From: Apostichopus japonicus
Taxonomy: Eukaryota > Echinodermata > Holothuroidea > Aspidochirotida > Stichopodidae
Length of the DNA: 64,000 bases
Reading direction: 5' to 3'
Assembly: GCF_037975245.1 (NCBI RefSeq)
Contig: NC_092576.1
Span: 32,032,611-32,096,610, forward strand
Shown: positions 10,939-20,324 of the stretch, one piece after another
Position numbering within the stretch: position 1 is the stretch's first letter
Layout: each line of letters starts with the position of its first letter
The notes under the pieces: generated by a model
Seen by the model: the letters and a program-made list of their open reading frames with translations, nothing else
What the model was told of the DNA's origin: nothing
Databases searched by the model: none
Translations under genes and position numbers: made by a program

Positions 10939-13029
10939 ATGGCATCAAAGGAAGGCAGAACATCGATCAAGTGCGCAACTTGCTCGCTCTTTCGTCCAGG
11001 AAGGACCTGGGACGACCATGAGCTATGCCCGATGTGCAGGTCTTGCTCACGACGGGACCCATGCTCGATATGCGTCACGCTGACTCCAGCAAATTGGCAG
11101 GAGATTGAGGCCTGGATGGCAACTCGCAGGGAGAAATTGCAATCTAAGCTCACAAGACTCTCACCACCTCCCGCCCCGGCTTCTGAACCGGAGGCACCTG
11201 AAGGGAGTGTTTTGGAGCCAGTCGCCTCTGGCGATGGTTCCCCACTCGTTGCAGTACCGGTTGGGTCCGGGAATAGCACGAGTTCTAATGCCAAATCAAA
11301 AGGCAAGAGAAGCAACAAGGGCAAGGGCAAAGCCCCCAGACCCAAACGGACCACACGTCCGGAAGAAGGGTCGACGCAACTGCAGTCCACTGGTCCACAG
11401 ACCACCGAACCTCCAGACCTCTGGTCCACTGGACCACCAGAATTGCCAGTCCCTGCAGACCTGAGCTCTGAGATACAACTCACCAGGGACAGAGGAAAAC
11501 GGCCGGCACCACAGCCGACCAGACCTCGCTCCAGGAGCAGATCCCCACATCCAAGGGACCCATCTCCAGTCCAGGACGAATCCTCCCAGGACTCAGACAG
11601 CGGCTATAGACGCAGAGGCAGCGATAGACCGACAGGAGCCAGGGACCCTCCCCGAGGGGAGCGACCACAAGCGGATGGGAATTGGCTTCTCTCCCAACTG
11701 TCCGCTATATTACAACCACTCGTCGCACAAATGACGCCCGCACAGAATGCGGCCACAACCGACGCATCCACCGCTCCACAGCTGCCAGTCAGGCCGCTAA
11801 CCCTGGACCAGGGAAGACCTCCACTGACACCCATGGACCACGATCTGGACGCACTGGAGCTAGTAGCGTCAGAAACATGGTCTGAACGTGGGGATGAAGC
11901 CTCAGTCCTGGACGAGTACGAGTCACAGGTTGACGAGGCGGAAGATGAGGAGGACGAAGAGCAAAGCGTCAAAGGCATTGACCTGCCCCCAGACCTCATC
12001 GCGAAGGCCATCCACATCTTCACAACAAGACTCGGCTTTGAGCTGCCTCCCAACCCCAAGCCAACAGAGCGGACTTCGAAACTGCGGACCACGAATGAGC
12101 CGTCGCAGTCCACGACACCTTGTGTCCCGGTGGACGCTGTCTGCTTCGACAGGATCGAAGGGCTTCAGGCCAAAAAGAGATGGACTGCTTTTCCAGCAAA
12201 GCAGGATAGAGCCCTAAAGATCCATGACGATACTTGGAAACGAATCTTCAAGGTTCCGTCCATTACAGGGGAGGTCAGGGACCGACTCAGAGCGGAACAA
12301 GCTCTGAGCTCGGGTTACTTCAGAGAGCCACTGCGCAAGAAAGCGGAACAATCGGCCTATGACCTCGACCAGGCCTCCAGAGTCGGGATGAAGTTTGCCT
12401 CTACTTTTATGCTCGCAGCAGAACTGCTGATGAGGCACCACCAGCAGCTGCCAGAGGACAAAGACCAGATCCCAGACCGGGAGGCATCACAAATCCTGTG
12501 GCTGTTGGGACCACTGGCGAGACTCATCTATGATCAGTTCGCCAGGATGTCTGTAAAGCTGGTGGAATCAAGACGAGACAACGTTCTTGCAGCAATGCGG
12601 TGGCCAGACGGGGAGACTCGCGAGAGATTAACACACCTCCCAATAGCAAACGAAGACCTGTTCGCGGGCCAGTTTGCGGACGCTGTGCAGTCGGAGTTCA
12701 CAAAACGAGACTCCCTCGCCAAGACGTCGTTCTCGAGGCTGAACACCCGGAGACCCCAGGGACAGAACGCTCCCACGAGATCGTTCTCTGGCCCCAGACC
12801 TGTCAGGAGCCGCGGTCGGAGCAACGCCCCGTCCTCAGGCGACAGACGTGGCAGGTCTCGTAGACCATCCCCACCGAGAAACAGACAATACCGGGGAGCG
12901 GGATGGAGACCGCAAGGAACGGTTCGGTCATGGAACGCACCCAGACAGCCAGCAGCACGACGAGGTAGGACCGGACCTGACCCACGTGGTGCTCAGCCAC
13001 CCAGATCCACCTTCGGTGCCCGGCCCTAG
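10939..13029 (+). CDS. DIRS ORF1, gag-like protein, 696 aa
   Basis: First ORF of the element, presumed structural protein that packages the RNA. The N-terminus has a cysteine cluster that could bind zinc: Cys12-x2-Cys15, His27, Cys30-x2-Cys33-x2-Cys36 and Cys42-x2-Cys45. Residues about 60-300 are Pro/Ser/Arg-rich and probably disordered. An acidic run (DEAEDEEDEEQS) lies near residue 335. A predicted helical part follows at about 380-590, and the tail is very Arg/Ser/Gly-rich, fitting nucleic-acid binding. It overlaps the start of the RT ORF by about 180 bp in another frame. Start chosen as the first ATG of the long frame. Function is by position and composition, since gag sequences diverge fast. 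Confidence 0.85.
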   Translation: MASKEGRTSIKCATCSLFRPGRTWDDHELCPMCRSCSRRDPCSICVTLTPANWQEIEAWMATRREKLQSKLTRLSPPPAPASEPEAPEGSVLEPVASGDGSPLVAVPVGSGNSTSSNAKSKGKRSNKGKGKAPRPKRTTRPEEGSTQLQSTGPQTTEPPDLWSTGPPELPVPADLSSEIQLTRDRGKRPAPQPTRPRSRSRSPHPRDPSPVQDESSQDSDSGYRRRGSDRPTGARDPPRGERPQADGNWLLSQLSAILQPLVAQMTPAQNAATTDASTAPQLPVRPLTLDQGRPPLTPMDHDLDALELVASETWSERGDEASVLDEYESQVDEAEDEEDEEQSVKGIDLPPDLIAKAIHIFTTRLGFELPPNPKPTERTSKLRTTNEPSQSTTPCVPVDAVCFDRIEGLQAKKRWTAFPAKQDRALKIHDDTWKRIFKVPSITGEVRDRLRAEQALSSGYFREPLRKKAEQSAYDLDQASRVGMKFASTFMLAAELLMRHHQQLPEDKDQIPDREASQILWLLGPLARLIYDQFARMSVKLVESRRDNVLAAMRWPDGETRERLTHLPIANEDLFAGQFADAVQSEFTKRDSLAKTSFSRLNTRRPQGQNAPTRSFSGPRPVRSRGRSNAPSSGDRRGRSRRPSPPRNRQYRGAGWRPQGTVRSWNAPRQPAARRGRTGPDPRGAQPPRSTFGARP

Positions 13030-15100
13030 GGATGCCCACCCTACCACGGTCTACCCGATGGTAGGGGGGAGACTTCGACTATTCACCCAGCAATGGGAAC
13101 TTCTGGGTCCGGACTCTTGGGTATTGGAGGTGATCTCAGCGGGGTACCGCATAGAATTCGTCGATATACCCCACTTACCTCCGGAAGGCGGAGGGAGGAG
13201 AATCACCCCAATCCCCGAGGATCCAGACCAACGCCGCGCTCTGGAGACAGAAATCCAGGCATTGTTGGACAAGGGCGCGGTAGTGAGGACGACAGGAAGG
13301 GAGGGACCCCTTTTCCGTTCGTCATTCTTCCTCACTCCAAAAAAAGACAAGTCCTGGAGGCCGATTCTGAACCTGCGGCCATTAAACAAAGCGTTTATAA
13401 AACCAAAACGCTTCAGGATGGAAACACTATCCATCATCCTACCATCCCTCAACAAAGGGATGTGGGCATCAACGGTGGATCTGAAAGACGCCTACTTACA
13501 CATACCGATCCACCCGAAACACCAGCGATTCCTCGCATTCAGCTATGGGGGAACAGACTTCAAGTTCACAGCACTCCCGTTCGGACTATCCACCGCCCCA
13601 AGGGTGTTTACCCGAGTAGCGGGAGCAGCAGTCAAGGAACTCCGTCGCAGAGGAATTCCTCTGTTCGTCTACCTAGACGACTGGCTCATACTAGGCGACT
13701 CGTATCAGGAGGCACGACGCAACGTCACCCTTACGACAGACCTCCTTTTTCGTCTCGGCTGGCTGGTCAACGATGGCAAATCCAACCTCACCCCAAGCCA
13801 GCAAGTCAAATACCTCGGAGCCGACCTCGACTTCGCCGAGGGGTCAGTCCGACCATCCCAAGAGAGGATATTACAACTGGCGCAGCTAGCCCAGCGCATG
13901 CTCAACAGGCAATTCTCGACGGCGAGAACCTGGCTGTAGCTCCTCGGACTCATAGCCAGCCTCGTGGGCATCACCCCCTTTTGCAAGCTTCGGATGAGGC
14001 CTCTCCAATTCCACTTACTGAGCCTCTACAAACCGGAGGTCTCCGACATACAAATGCGAGTACCTCTAGCCCCCCTAGACACACAACACCTCGCTTGGTG
14101 GGCGAATCCGGAGAACTGGGCCAACGGGAGACCCTTCCACCAGGAGAGGCCCCTTACGTCAATTACCTCCGACGCCTCATTAGTCGGCTGGGGAGCATTC
14201 TGGCAGACCCTCACAGTCGCAGGGACTTGGTCAGACCATTACAAACGCCTCCACATCAACGAGCTCGAACTCGAGGCGATAGCAAGAGGACTCCGCCATT
14301 TTCAGGAGCAATTGCGAGGCCACACAGTGACGGCATTCGCGGACAATACCACCGCAGTCTCCTACATCAACAGACAGGGGGGCACCAGATCGACCCGACT
14401 TTGTCAAGCGACTTGGGACCTCCTACACTGGTGCCGGCAAAACGACATACAACTGAGAGCCTCACACCTGGCTGGGGAGGACAATCAGGTGGCAGACGCC
14501 CTCTCCAGGGGCACATTAAGCCCCACAGAATGGTCACTACAACGCCAGACTTGCGCACAGCTCTTCAATGTCCTTGGTCGTCCGAACATCGACCTCTTTG
14601 CCTCAGCCGAGAATGCCAAACTCCCGACTTTCTGCTCCAGGAGATGGCACCCACAGGCCTGGGCAGCAGACGCGATGTCCATCTCATGGGACGGGATGCA
14701 GGCATACGCCTTCCCACCCCTGTGCCTCATCCACAAGGTCCTTCTGAAGCTTCGGAGATCCAGGACGAGACTGCTTCTCATAGCCCCCAGATGGCCCAGG
14801 AGGCCGTGGTTCCCCCTTCTGCTCGACCTCCTCTGCGGAGTACCTCGCGCATTACCAGACTCCCCTCACCTACTCACCCAAGCCAAGGGGAAGATCTTCC
14901 ACCCGAACATCAGGTCTCTGGACCTGACTGCCTGGCCATTATCAAGTCTGACCTCAGAACGCGAGGATTTTCAGAAGACGTTGCCGATATGGCAGCAGCG
15001 GCAAGGAGACCTAGCACCATCAGAACTTATACTACAAGGCTCGACTGCTTCTACCGATGGTGCACGAACGCCCAGATTGATCCGCGTTCAGCCTCTGTAA
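12848..15100 (+). pseudogene. DIRS ORF2, reverse transcriptase-RNase H, interrupted by one amber codon
   Basis: One frame runs from 12848 to 15100, broken only by TAG at 13937-13939 (context Thr-Trp-Leu-stop-Leu-Leu-Gly-Leu). The first part (363 codons) is the reverse transcriptase: fingers region FFLTPKKDKSWRPILNLRP, motif A STVDLKDAYLHIPI, motif B LPFGLSTAPRVF, and the catalytic YLDD in FVYLDDWLILG. After the stop come the RT end (ITPFCKLRMRPLQFHLL) and an RNase H domain with acidic residues in TSDAS, ELELEAIA, FADNTTAV and the DALS motif. A DIRS-typical C-terminal segment (PNIDLFASAENAKLP, IAPRWPRRPWFPLLL) completes it. The +1 offset and overlap with ORF1 suggest frameshift or re-initiation. 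The amber codon would truncate the enzyme before RNase H. Confidence 0.92.
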
Positions 15101-15981
15101 AACACGTAACAGACTTCATGATGTCCCTGTTCCATCAAGGCAGACAGGTCTCCACCATCAAAAACTACCGCTCAGCTATAGCGGCGGTCCACACAGGCTT
15201 CGCAGACGGCTCCACCATGGGGTCAAACAAGGTCATCTCGGCAGTCCTCCGTGGCATGGCCAACAGGAGACCGACAACACCAAAACTCCCCCACTCTTGG
15301 AGTATAAATGGTGTTCTCAGGGAGATGGCGAATGATCCTTTTGAACCGATGGCATCAGCGTCCTTACGACACGTCACACAGAAGACCCTGTTCCTGATAG
15401 CAGCCGCATCGGCCAGACGGAGAAGCTGCCTCCACGCGTTATCCGTGGCGGAGGGACACATACGTTTTGACGTCAATGGGGTACGACTCATCCCCGATCC
15501 CTCCTTCCTCCCGAAGAACCAAACTCTTGAGTTTGTGCCAGGCGACATTTTCCTACCAAAAATCTCGCATTTTTCATCGATCAGAGAGGACAAACTCTGG
15601 TGCCCAGTCAGGGCACTCCGATGGTACTTACACAGAACCAAAGACCTCCGAACTTCGCCAAAACTGTTCATCCTACCGTCTGCCCCTCACACTCCGGCGT
15701 CTAAGGACACGATCTCCCGGTGGCTGGTCCAGCTCATCCAGCCTCACACCACAGGGGGAGAGAGGGTTCGGGCACATGACCTCAGGGGCCAAGCTTCCTC
15801 TAAAGCACTATTCGCGGGGGTACCCCTGGAGGAGATCCTGAAGGCGGCGGCATGGAAGACACCATCAACTTTCGTCGCCACATATCTGACCGACACCCTC
15901 GCTTCGGAGGCGGCATTCGGACGTGCGGTGTTGGGGGTTCCTTTGGGCAGGTCCCGCCCGTTGGGCCTCCCACCATCGTAA
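14788..15981 (+). CDS. DIRS ORF3, tyrosine recombinase
   Basis: The conserved part lies in frame 1 and overlaps the end of the RT/RNase H frame. The start is uncertain: a Met at about 14791 (MAQEAVVPPSARPP) is one candidate, and conservation-like sequence begins near 14940 (DLRTRGFSEDVADM). The N-terminal core-binding helices contain RRPSTIRTYTTRLDCFYRWC. The catalytic domain shows an Arg in ASARRRSCLHALS, the His-x-x-Arg box in RAHDLRGQASS, a Trp at the second-His position (AAWKTPSTF), and a candidate nucleophile Tyr in ATYLTDT. The enzyme would join and integrate the circular DNA. All core residues appear present, so this ORF looks intact. The long frame upstream of 14788 is a shadow of the RT gene. 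Confidence 0.85.
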   Translation, partial: QMAQEAVVPPSARPPLRSTSRITRLPSPTHPSQGEDLPPEHQVSGPDCLAIIKSDLRTRGFSEDVADMAAAARRPSTIRTYTTRLDCFYRWCTNAQIDPRSASVKHVTDFMMSLFHQGRQVSTIKNYRSAIAAVHTGFADGSTMGSNKVISAVLRGMANRRPTTPKLPHSWSINGVLREMANDPFEPMASASLRHVTQKTLFLIAAASARRRSCLHALSVAEGHIRFDVNGVRLIPDPSFLPKNQTLEFVPGDIFLPKISHFSSIREDKLWCPVRALRWYLHRTKDLRTSPKLFILPSAPHTPASKDTISRWLVQLIQPHTTGGERVRAHDLRGQASSKALFAGVPLEEILKAAAWKTPSTFVATYLTDTLASEAAFGRAVLGVPLGRSRPLGLPPS

Positions 15982-15993
15982 CAGTGCCACTCT

Positions 15994-16091
15994 GTGCAAT
16001 AGTGGAGTGGGAGACAGGTAAGAGAGGAGCGAAGTAAATTCCCCAAAACTCACTGGTTTGGGGATTTACGAGCGACGATACTTACCTGTCT
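15994..16091 (+). repeat. DIRS internal complementary region (circular junction template)
   Basis: Bases 15994-16039 are the reverse complement of the element's left end (to AGCGAAGTAAAT). Bases 16040-16091 are the reverse complement of its right end (TCCCCAAAACTCACTGG onward). The two parts abut exactly, matching the junction that forms when the ends are joined in a circle. This fixes both element boundaries to within one base. The recombinase ORF ends just upstream at 15981. Confidence 0.93.
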
Positions 16092-16578
16092 TTCCCTCCT
16101 CCCACCACCACTCGGGACCTACCCGACGACACAAACGCCAACTAGACCGCTGAGCACCACATGACTCAGGACGCCGCCCTTACCGCGAGCTCCTGGGATC
16201 GTCAGCTAGCCTCTCCCGGCCGCACAGGCCTCACATGTCTCACCTGGTTCATAACGAACTCTTCCAACAGGACCCTGAGACGCTCGACGATCGCGACACT
16301 CCTCTTACACCCATCCTGATTGAGGTGAGTGCTCATACCCTAACAGGGCTTCTTTTCGAACTGATACCTCTAACATGCACCAGTTCGAGCGCACTCCAGT
16401 GTAAGATTACCGTCGCACATAACATCACTTGCACCCCACCTCCATGTCACCGGGTGGGGGCTTCTCTGATGATCAGCGGAGCTCGCGCACGCTTCTTCGC
16501 CGCCCTCGGCTCCCCCTTAGGTGCCACCCGCCCTCCCTACCCGAACGAGGGGCAAGCTGCCTGCTTGTGTCCTGGGAT
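16092..16578 (+). other. DIRS 3' region between internal complementary region and right repeat
   Basis: GC-rich non-coding part of the element. An open frame of 141 codons runs from 16235 into the right terminal repeat, but it shows no recognisable domain and is not called. Confidence 0.5.
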
Positions 16579-16738
16579 AGATTCGGAAGGAGGAGTTAGT
16601 GGGCGGTGCCTAGGGAGCGAGGGCGCAGTGCTAAAATATTCCAAATGTGTAGTTAGGTAGATAGGAAAGTGCAATAGTGGAGTGGGAGACAGGTAAGTAT
16701 CGTCGCTCGTAAATCCCCAAACCAGTGAGTTTTGGGGA
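16579..16738 (-). repeat. DIRS right inverted terminal repeat with terminal extension
   Basis: Reverse complement of the left repeat, followed by a terminal extension ending CCAGTGAGTTTTGGGGA that is absent from the left end. The extension is repeated in the internal complementary region. It contains CCCCAAA and TTTGGGG, able to fold on itself. Confidence 0.93.
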
Positions 16739-16931
16739 TCCAATTATATCCAAATTTGAAGGTGTTGTATGAAACAAATAATGAATGGTTTCCATTTGTG
16801 CAATAGTACATATATTACATTCGTTGAAAAATGTAATTTGTTCCATTCAACTCAGCTGCGCCTCGTTGAATGGAACATTCCATCTTTTAACTCATGAAAT
16901 ATTTGCACTATTGCACTCATAACCATGTATA
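16739..16931. mobile_element. Nested hairpin insertion, copy 4, right part
   Basis: Right part of the copy split by the DIRS element, including its palindrome. It has a few substitutions relative to copies 1-3. Confidence 0.65.
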
Positions 16932-17403
16932 ATTTGTATACTATCTTAAAGGAAGGTGTACTATTGAATTGTGTTTGTGATATTTATCATAGCCCCACAA
17001 AAGTATCCATCCTCAAATCATCTGTGTGAAACAATGCAAATCTACAGTTTGCACCACATTTGACTGTATGTATGTCCCGATTCTGACCAACAATTGAATG
17101 TACCATGCACTGAATCATGTGTGTGAAAATCATCATAGCTGCCACAGGGTATAGATACTGCTTCAGACTATGCTATTTCTATATTTCTGGTCGATCCTTT
17201 GTTTCGCAGCCTCAAAACTGCTTGGTATGGAACGGGTTCAGTAGAATATTTTCACCTGTTATATGAGGGATTTATATTCTGTTATATTTTATATTCTTAG
17301 GGTATATAGATTACATCTATTGTGTATTCTAGCTTGTATAGTTTAATACCCATACCTATAATTATTGTCTTAAATTAATTTACCAAAATATTATGGTACA
17401 TAC

Positions 17404-17454
17404 CATAGTATTCATTTCCTCCTGAGGTACTTCATCATGCTCTTCATTAGTTGT
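17404..17454 (-). CDS. Amplified acidic 17-aa exon, copy 10 (first after the SET exons)
   Basis: Consensus copy with intact acceptor and donor. It is the copy closest to the SET domain: the donor of the last SET exon (18541) lies 1086 bp upstream on the minus strand. That SET exon ends in phase 0 after Trp-Arg-Lys-Lys and this exon starts in phase 0, so splicing gives an open frame into the acidic repeats. Confidence 0.72.
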
Positions 17455-18540
17455 CTGCAAAAAGTACAATCAGTAAATTATTGATCTTGATTGAAATAAA
17501 TATAATGCTTAGAGATTTAGGACCTGTCTATATTGGGGTGTGTTATTAAAATGATCAAGAATTTCCACACAATTGGCATCCATACAGGAGTGTATTATCA
17601 ATATAATCACCACTCGGTTCAGGGGACCACCAATTGCCTTCCTTATCTGATGGAACATTTCCCCCGTATTAGGCCATATATGCTAATCAATGGCTGAAGA
17701 GGATTAACCTACTGTATAGTCTGACAGTAGCTTGATCTAGGAACCTTGTGATGACAAAGTGGGATACACAGCTTCTGAATGGCACCTCTGCCCTAAATGT
17801 CTTGACTGACCAATACACGATAGCGTAATATAGTTAACATGCAGCTACCACAACTGACGTTGTTTAGATACAATTTAAAAAAAAGGTGTACTAGGGCTTA
17901 TTGAATCATGTTTGTGAAATTTACCATAGCCCCACAAAAGTATCCATGGTCAAATCATCTGTGTGAAACAATGCAAATCTACAGTTTGCACCACATTTGA
18001 CTGTATGTATGTCCCGATTCTGACCAACAATTGAATGTACCATGCACTGAATCATGTGTGTGAAAATCATCATAGCTGACACAGCGTATAGATACTGCTT
18101 CAGACTATACTATTTCTATACCTCTGGTTGATCCTTTGTTTCGCAGCCTCAAAACTGCTTGGTATGGGACGGGTTCAGTAGAATATTTTGACCTGTTATA
18201 TGAGGGATTCAATATGCCCATTCTGATATATTTTATATGCTAAGGGTATATAGATTACATTGAGATATATTATAGATGTGTATTTTCAATAATTAACCAC
18301 TGGGTTCCCGGGACCACCAATTGCCTTCCTTATGGAAAATTACTCCCGTATTTGACCATATCTCATTACTTGTCTTTTATTGAATTGGTTAGGGTCGATA
18401 AGAAGTGTCATCTCTGGTCAACTAACGCATGCTTCATAAATGCTGGCAATTTCTCAATCAATGTGAATGCGAGTTGAACTTGTAAGACACATAAAAAAGT
18501 ATTGTTATTTCACAGCATTTTAATTAAATTTTAATGTTAC

Positions 18541-18730
18541 CTTCTTTCTCCAAGGGCAATAACCACCATAGTCATATGTTATCTCCTCCCCTGGTAGTAT
18601 TTTCTTCTTAGCATATAGACAAAGATGTGGTATTACATCATCTTTTGCAACCTTCATGAAGCAGTTGGCATTCCTTTTGTCATCATTGACAAGTCTTCCT
18701 AGGGAGTTGTCCTCCTTTGTAGCATCAACA
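18541..18730 (-). CDS. KMT5A-like SET-domain gene, exon with SET C-terminal half
   Basis: A 190-nt exon with acceptor TTTGCAG and donor AAGAAG|GTAACA. It starts with one base completing a Cys codon and ends in phase 0. It encodes the second half of a SET domain: VDATKEDNSLGRLVNDD, then NCFMK, then LYAKKKILPGEEITYDYGG. The CVDAT...LGRL, NC and GEE-YDYG blocks match the KMT5A/SETD8 (H4K20 methyltransferase) type of SET domain, with the YDY tyrosine retained. In most SET domains the first block ends in Asn-His-Ser, whereas here it is Asn-Asp-Asp, so SAM binding may be altered. The protein continues with PWRKK into the acidic repeat exons instead of ending, as KMT5A normally does soon after this point. 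Confidence 0.88.
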
Positions 18731-19230
18731 CTGCAAAGATATAAAATAAGACTGTTTTACATTGAATTAACTTGTAAAATCAATCTTGCTCTATAAGCAG
18801 TGTATAACTTCAGTAAACAACATCAAAAAAGTTATTCTAAACATTCATGGTGCCACATCCAGCAATGTTTGTTAAACATGGCATAAAATATTTATGCAAG
18901 AAGTGGCATCACAAGATTTTTGAAAAACCCCAAAGCTAAGATGGAGAGAGACAAATTACAAGTATACAGTATGAGTTTATATGAGTATAATTATTAGTAT
19001 CATAAAAGTGATTTGTTATTTCCTGTTTGCAAATACTCAGAAGCATATATTCCATCAAAGATTTTTGCACTTTGGATATAAGTGAGGTATCGATCTCTGT
19101 AATATATGTCTAAATATTCTCCCAAAAATTTAGTAGGAAGATAATGATAGTATTTTCAATGTTTTCTGTCTTTGTTGTAACCTGTATTGTCATAAATAGC
19201 TGTTAAAATATTGTTTGATTGATAATTTAC
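18731..19230 (-). other. Intron of the SET gene
   Basis: AT-rich unique sequence. No repeat or exon recognised. Confidence 0.6.
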
Positions 19231-19390
19231 CAGAGATTTTGTCCATTATGCATGAAGAAATAAAGGTAGGTTATGTCTGCAACTTTTTTCTGACATCTTA
19301 TTTCAGCATTTTTCCTTGTGGTGAGATCCCCTCTGTATTGTAGGAGAAATTCTCCAGAGGATATTTCCTCTGTTGCAAAGACTCCTCTAC
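19231..19390 (-). CDS. KMT5A-like SET-domain gene, exon with SET N-terminal half
   Basis: A 160-nt exon (acceptor TTTTGTAAG, donor CTCTG|GTAAAT) with 2 + 52 codons + 2 bases, fitting both neighbours. It encodes RGVFATEEISSGEFLLQYRG, the SET N-flank: KGRGV-x-A, (E/Q)YxGDL, then a variable stretch ending YLYFFMHNGQNL before the Cys completed across the next junction. The order and spacing match KMT5A. Catalysis by this family is methyl transfer from SAM to histone H4 Lys20. The substrate here is not known. Confidence 0.88.
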
Positions 19391-20037
19391 CTTACAAAAG
19401 AAAATGGTCTTAAAGTCAGCATAGTTTTAGATCACACACAAAGATGTACAGTAACTCAGTATTTTTTTGGGAACACCATAGTTTCTGATGCAGCCAATTA
19501 CAAATTTAGTATTATTTATCATGGTTAAGTCTGCATTTGCAATTTAAAGACAATTTCACTTAATATTTGCATTGGGTTTGGTGAGCTCTTAATTGCACCG
19601 TTAAATTTCGTCAAAAAATACTAATAAAAAGATACTTTCTCTGTGAACTATATTAGGCTGCCAGACTATGCCAGAAAATTTCATCTATAACAGCTAGTGT
19701 CTAATTATAAAAAAAAAAAAATTTTCTAAGGGAGGCCCTTAGGTATTTGTTGGGCTGCCAATGCAAATGGTAGGAAATAATTCAAATAAAAACATATGGG
19801 CATCAGGCTTCCCAGCCCACCCCCATTTAACCTCACAACTGCTACACTCCTTGCTCTCACTGCAGCCCCTGTTCATAGAACCCTGGATTAGCCCTGGTAT
19901 GCAAGCTAGTGAATTCAAATTTTTGTTTATGCTAATTTGATGATACTCTAGGTAACATTGAATGCTGACAATTAATGGCAACAACTTTTCCCAAGACTTA
20001 GCAAGGAATAACTCATTAAATATTATTTGACGCATAC
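19391..20037 (-). other. Intron of the SET gene
   Basis: AT-rich unique sequence. The exon frame at 20038-20137 stays open into this intron to 19739, but the strong donor at 20037 argues against its being coding. Confidence 0.6.
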
Positions 20038-20137
20038 CTTTTTCCTTATTTATCCATTGAACAGATAACCCATTTCTATCTGCCAATTTTTTGTTTAGGT
20101 TTGGTGTAGGTTGACGTCTGCACCGTAAGTTATACAT
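20038..20137 (-). CDS. KMT5A-like SET-domain gene, exon preceding the SET domain
   Basis: A 100-nt exon after a clean acceptor (TTTATTTTGCAG), 33 codons plus one base, donor AAAAAG|GTATGC. It encodes a basic stretch (NLRCRRQPTPNLNKK) and ends NKEK, which with the next exon gives the diagnostic KGRGVFA start of the SET fold. The exon opens with ATG, which could be the start codon. The good acceptor means it may equally be internal, with more coding sequence further upstream (a candidate lies at 25238-25274). Introns to the next exons are 647 and 500 bp. Confidence 0.8.
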
Positions 20138-20324
20138 CTGCAAAATAAACTGACACAGTTATAGGCTTGAAAAGCAAAGTTTAAGTGAGAAATACATGAA
20201 TAATATAACTTTCCAAATGTAACTAAATCAGTTTCAAAAATCTACTAAAATTTAACTAAAATCTGTTTACTTGTTATATCTGCTGCTGCCACTTCTATTG
20301 TTTAAATTCAAATAATAAATTCTG

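Larger units (their letters stand above)
10189..16738 (+). mobile_element. DIRS-type tyrosine-recombinase retrotransposon, near-intact, 6550 bp
   Basis: The element has gag-like, RT/RNase H and tyrosine recombinase ORFs in order on the plus strand, inverted terminal repeats, and an internal complementary region that reproduces the joined termini. These are the hallmarks of the DIRS order. Such elements replicate through a circular intermediate and integrate by their recombinase, not an integrase. Comparison with three sibling copies of the target shows no target-site duplication (one base is ambiguous at the joint), as expected for DIRS. Base composition is clearly more GC-rich than the AT-rich host DNA around it. 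It lies antisense to the host SET-like gene, inside an intron between amplified exon copies 9 and 10. One nonsense codon (13937-13939) interrupts the RT/RH frame, so this copy is probably not autonomous. Confidence 0.95.
1..18360. repeat. Tandem array of 0.87-1.33 kb units, each carrying one 51-bp exon
   Basis: About eleven direct copies of one unit, recognised by repeated blocks such as AGTGGGATACACAGCTTCTG and TAGCCCCACAAAAGTATCCA. Spacing between equivalent points (the 51-bp exon) is 933, 865, 927, 937, 1327, 1327, 1334, 947 and, across the retrotransposon, 7868 bp. The basic unit is about 935 bp. Units of 1.33 kb carry an extra insertion of about 380 bp, and two units lack about 72 bp (after positions 740 and 2541). 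Copies are nearly identical, so the amplification is recent or homogenised. The array begins before the window and decays near 18240-18360, where only a degenerate half unit remains. It lies immediately 3' of the SET-domain exons on the minus strand. Confidence 0.95.

Noticed and set aside
10935-11483. Minus-strand 182-codon ORF opposite the DIRS gag
   Set aside because: Shadow of the GC-rich gag frame with no independent motif.
13093-14787. Long plus-strand frame upstream of the tyrosine recombinase
   Set aside because: It overlaps the RT/RNase H gene in another frame and is a composition-driven shadow. Only the part after about 14788 carries recombinase motifs.
16235-16660. 141-codon frame at the DIRS 3' end
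   Set aside because: Runs into the right terminal repeat and has no recognisable domain.
19739-20037. Extension of the exon at 20038 as one long minus-strand ORF
   Set aside because: A strong donor (AAAAAG|GTATGC) and the exact phase match to the next SET exon show that the open frame beyond it is intron.
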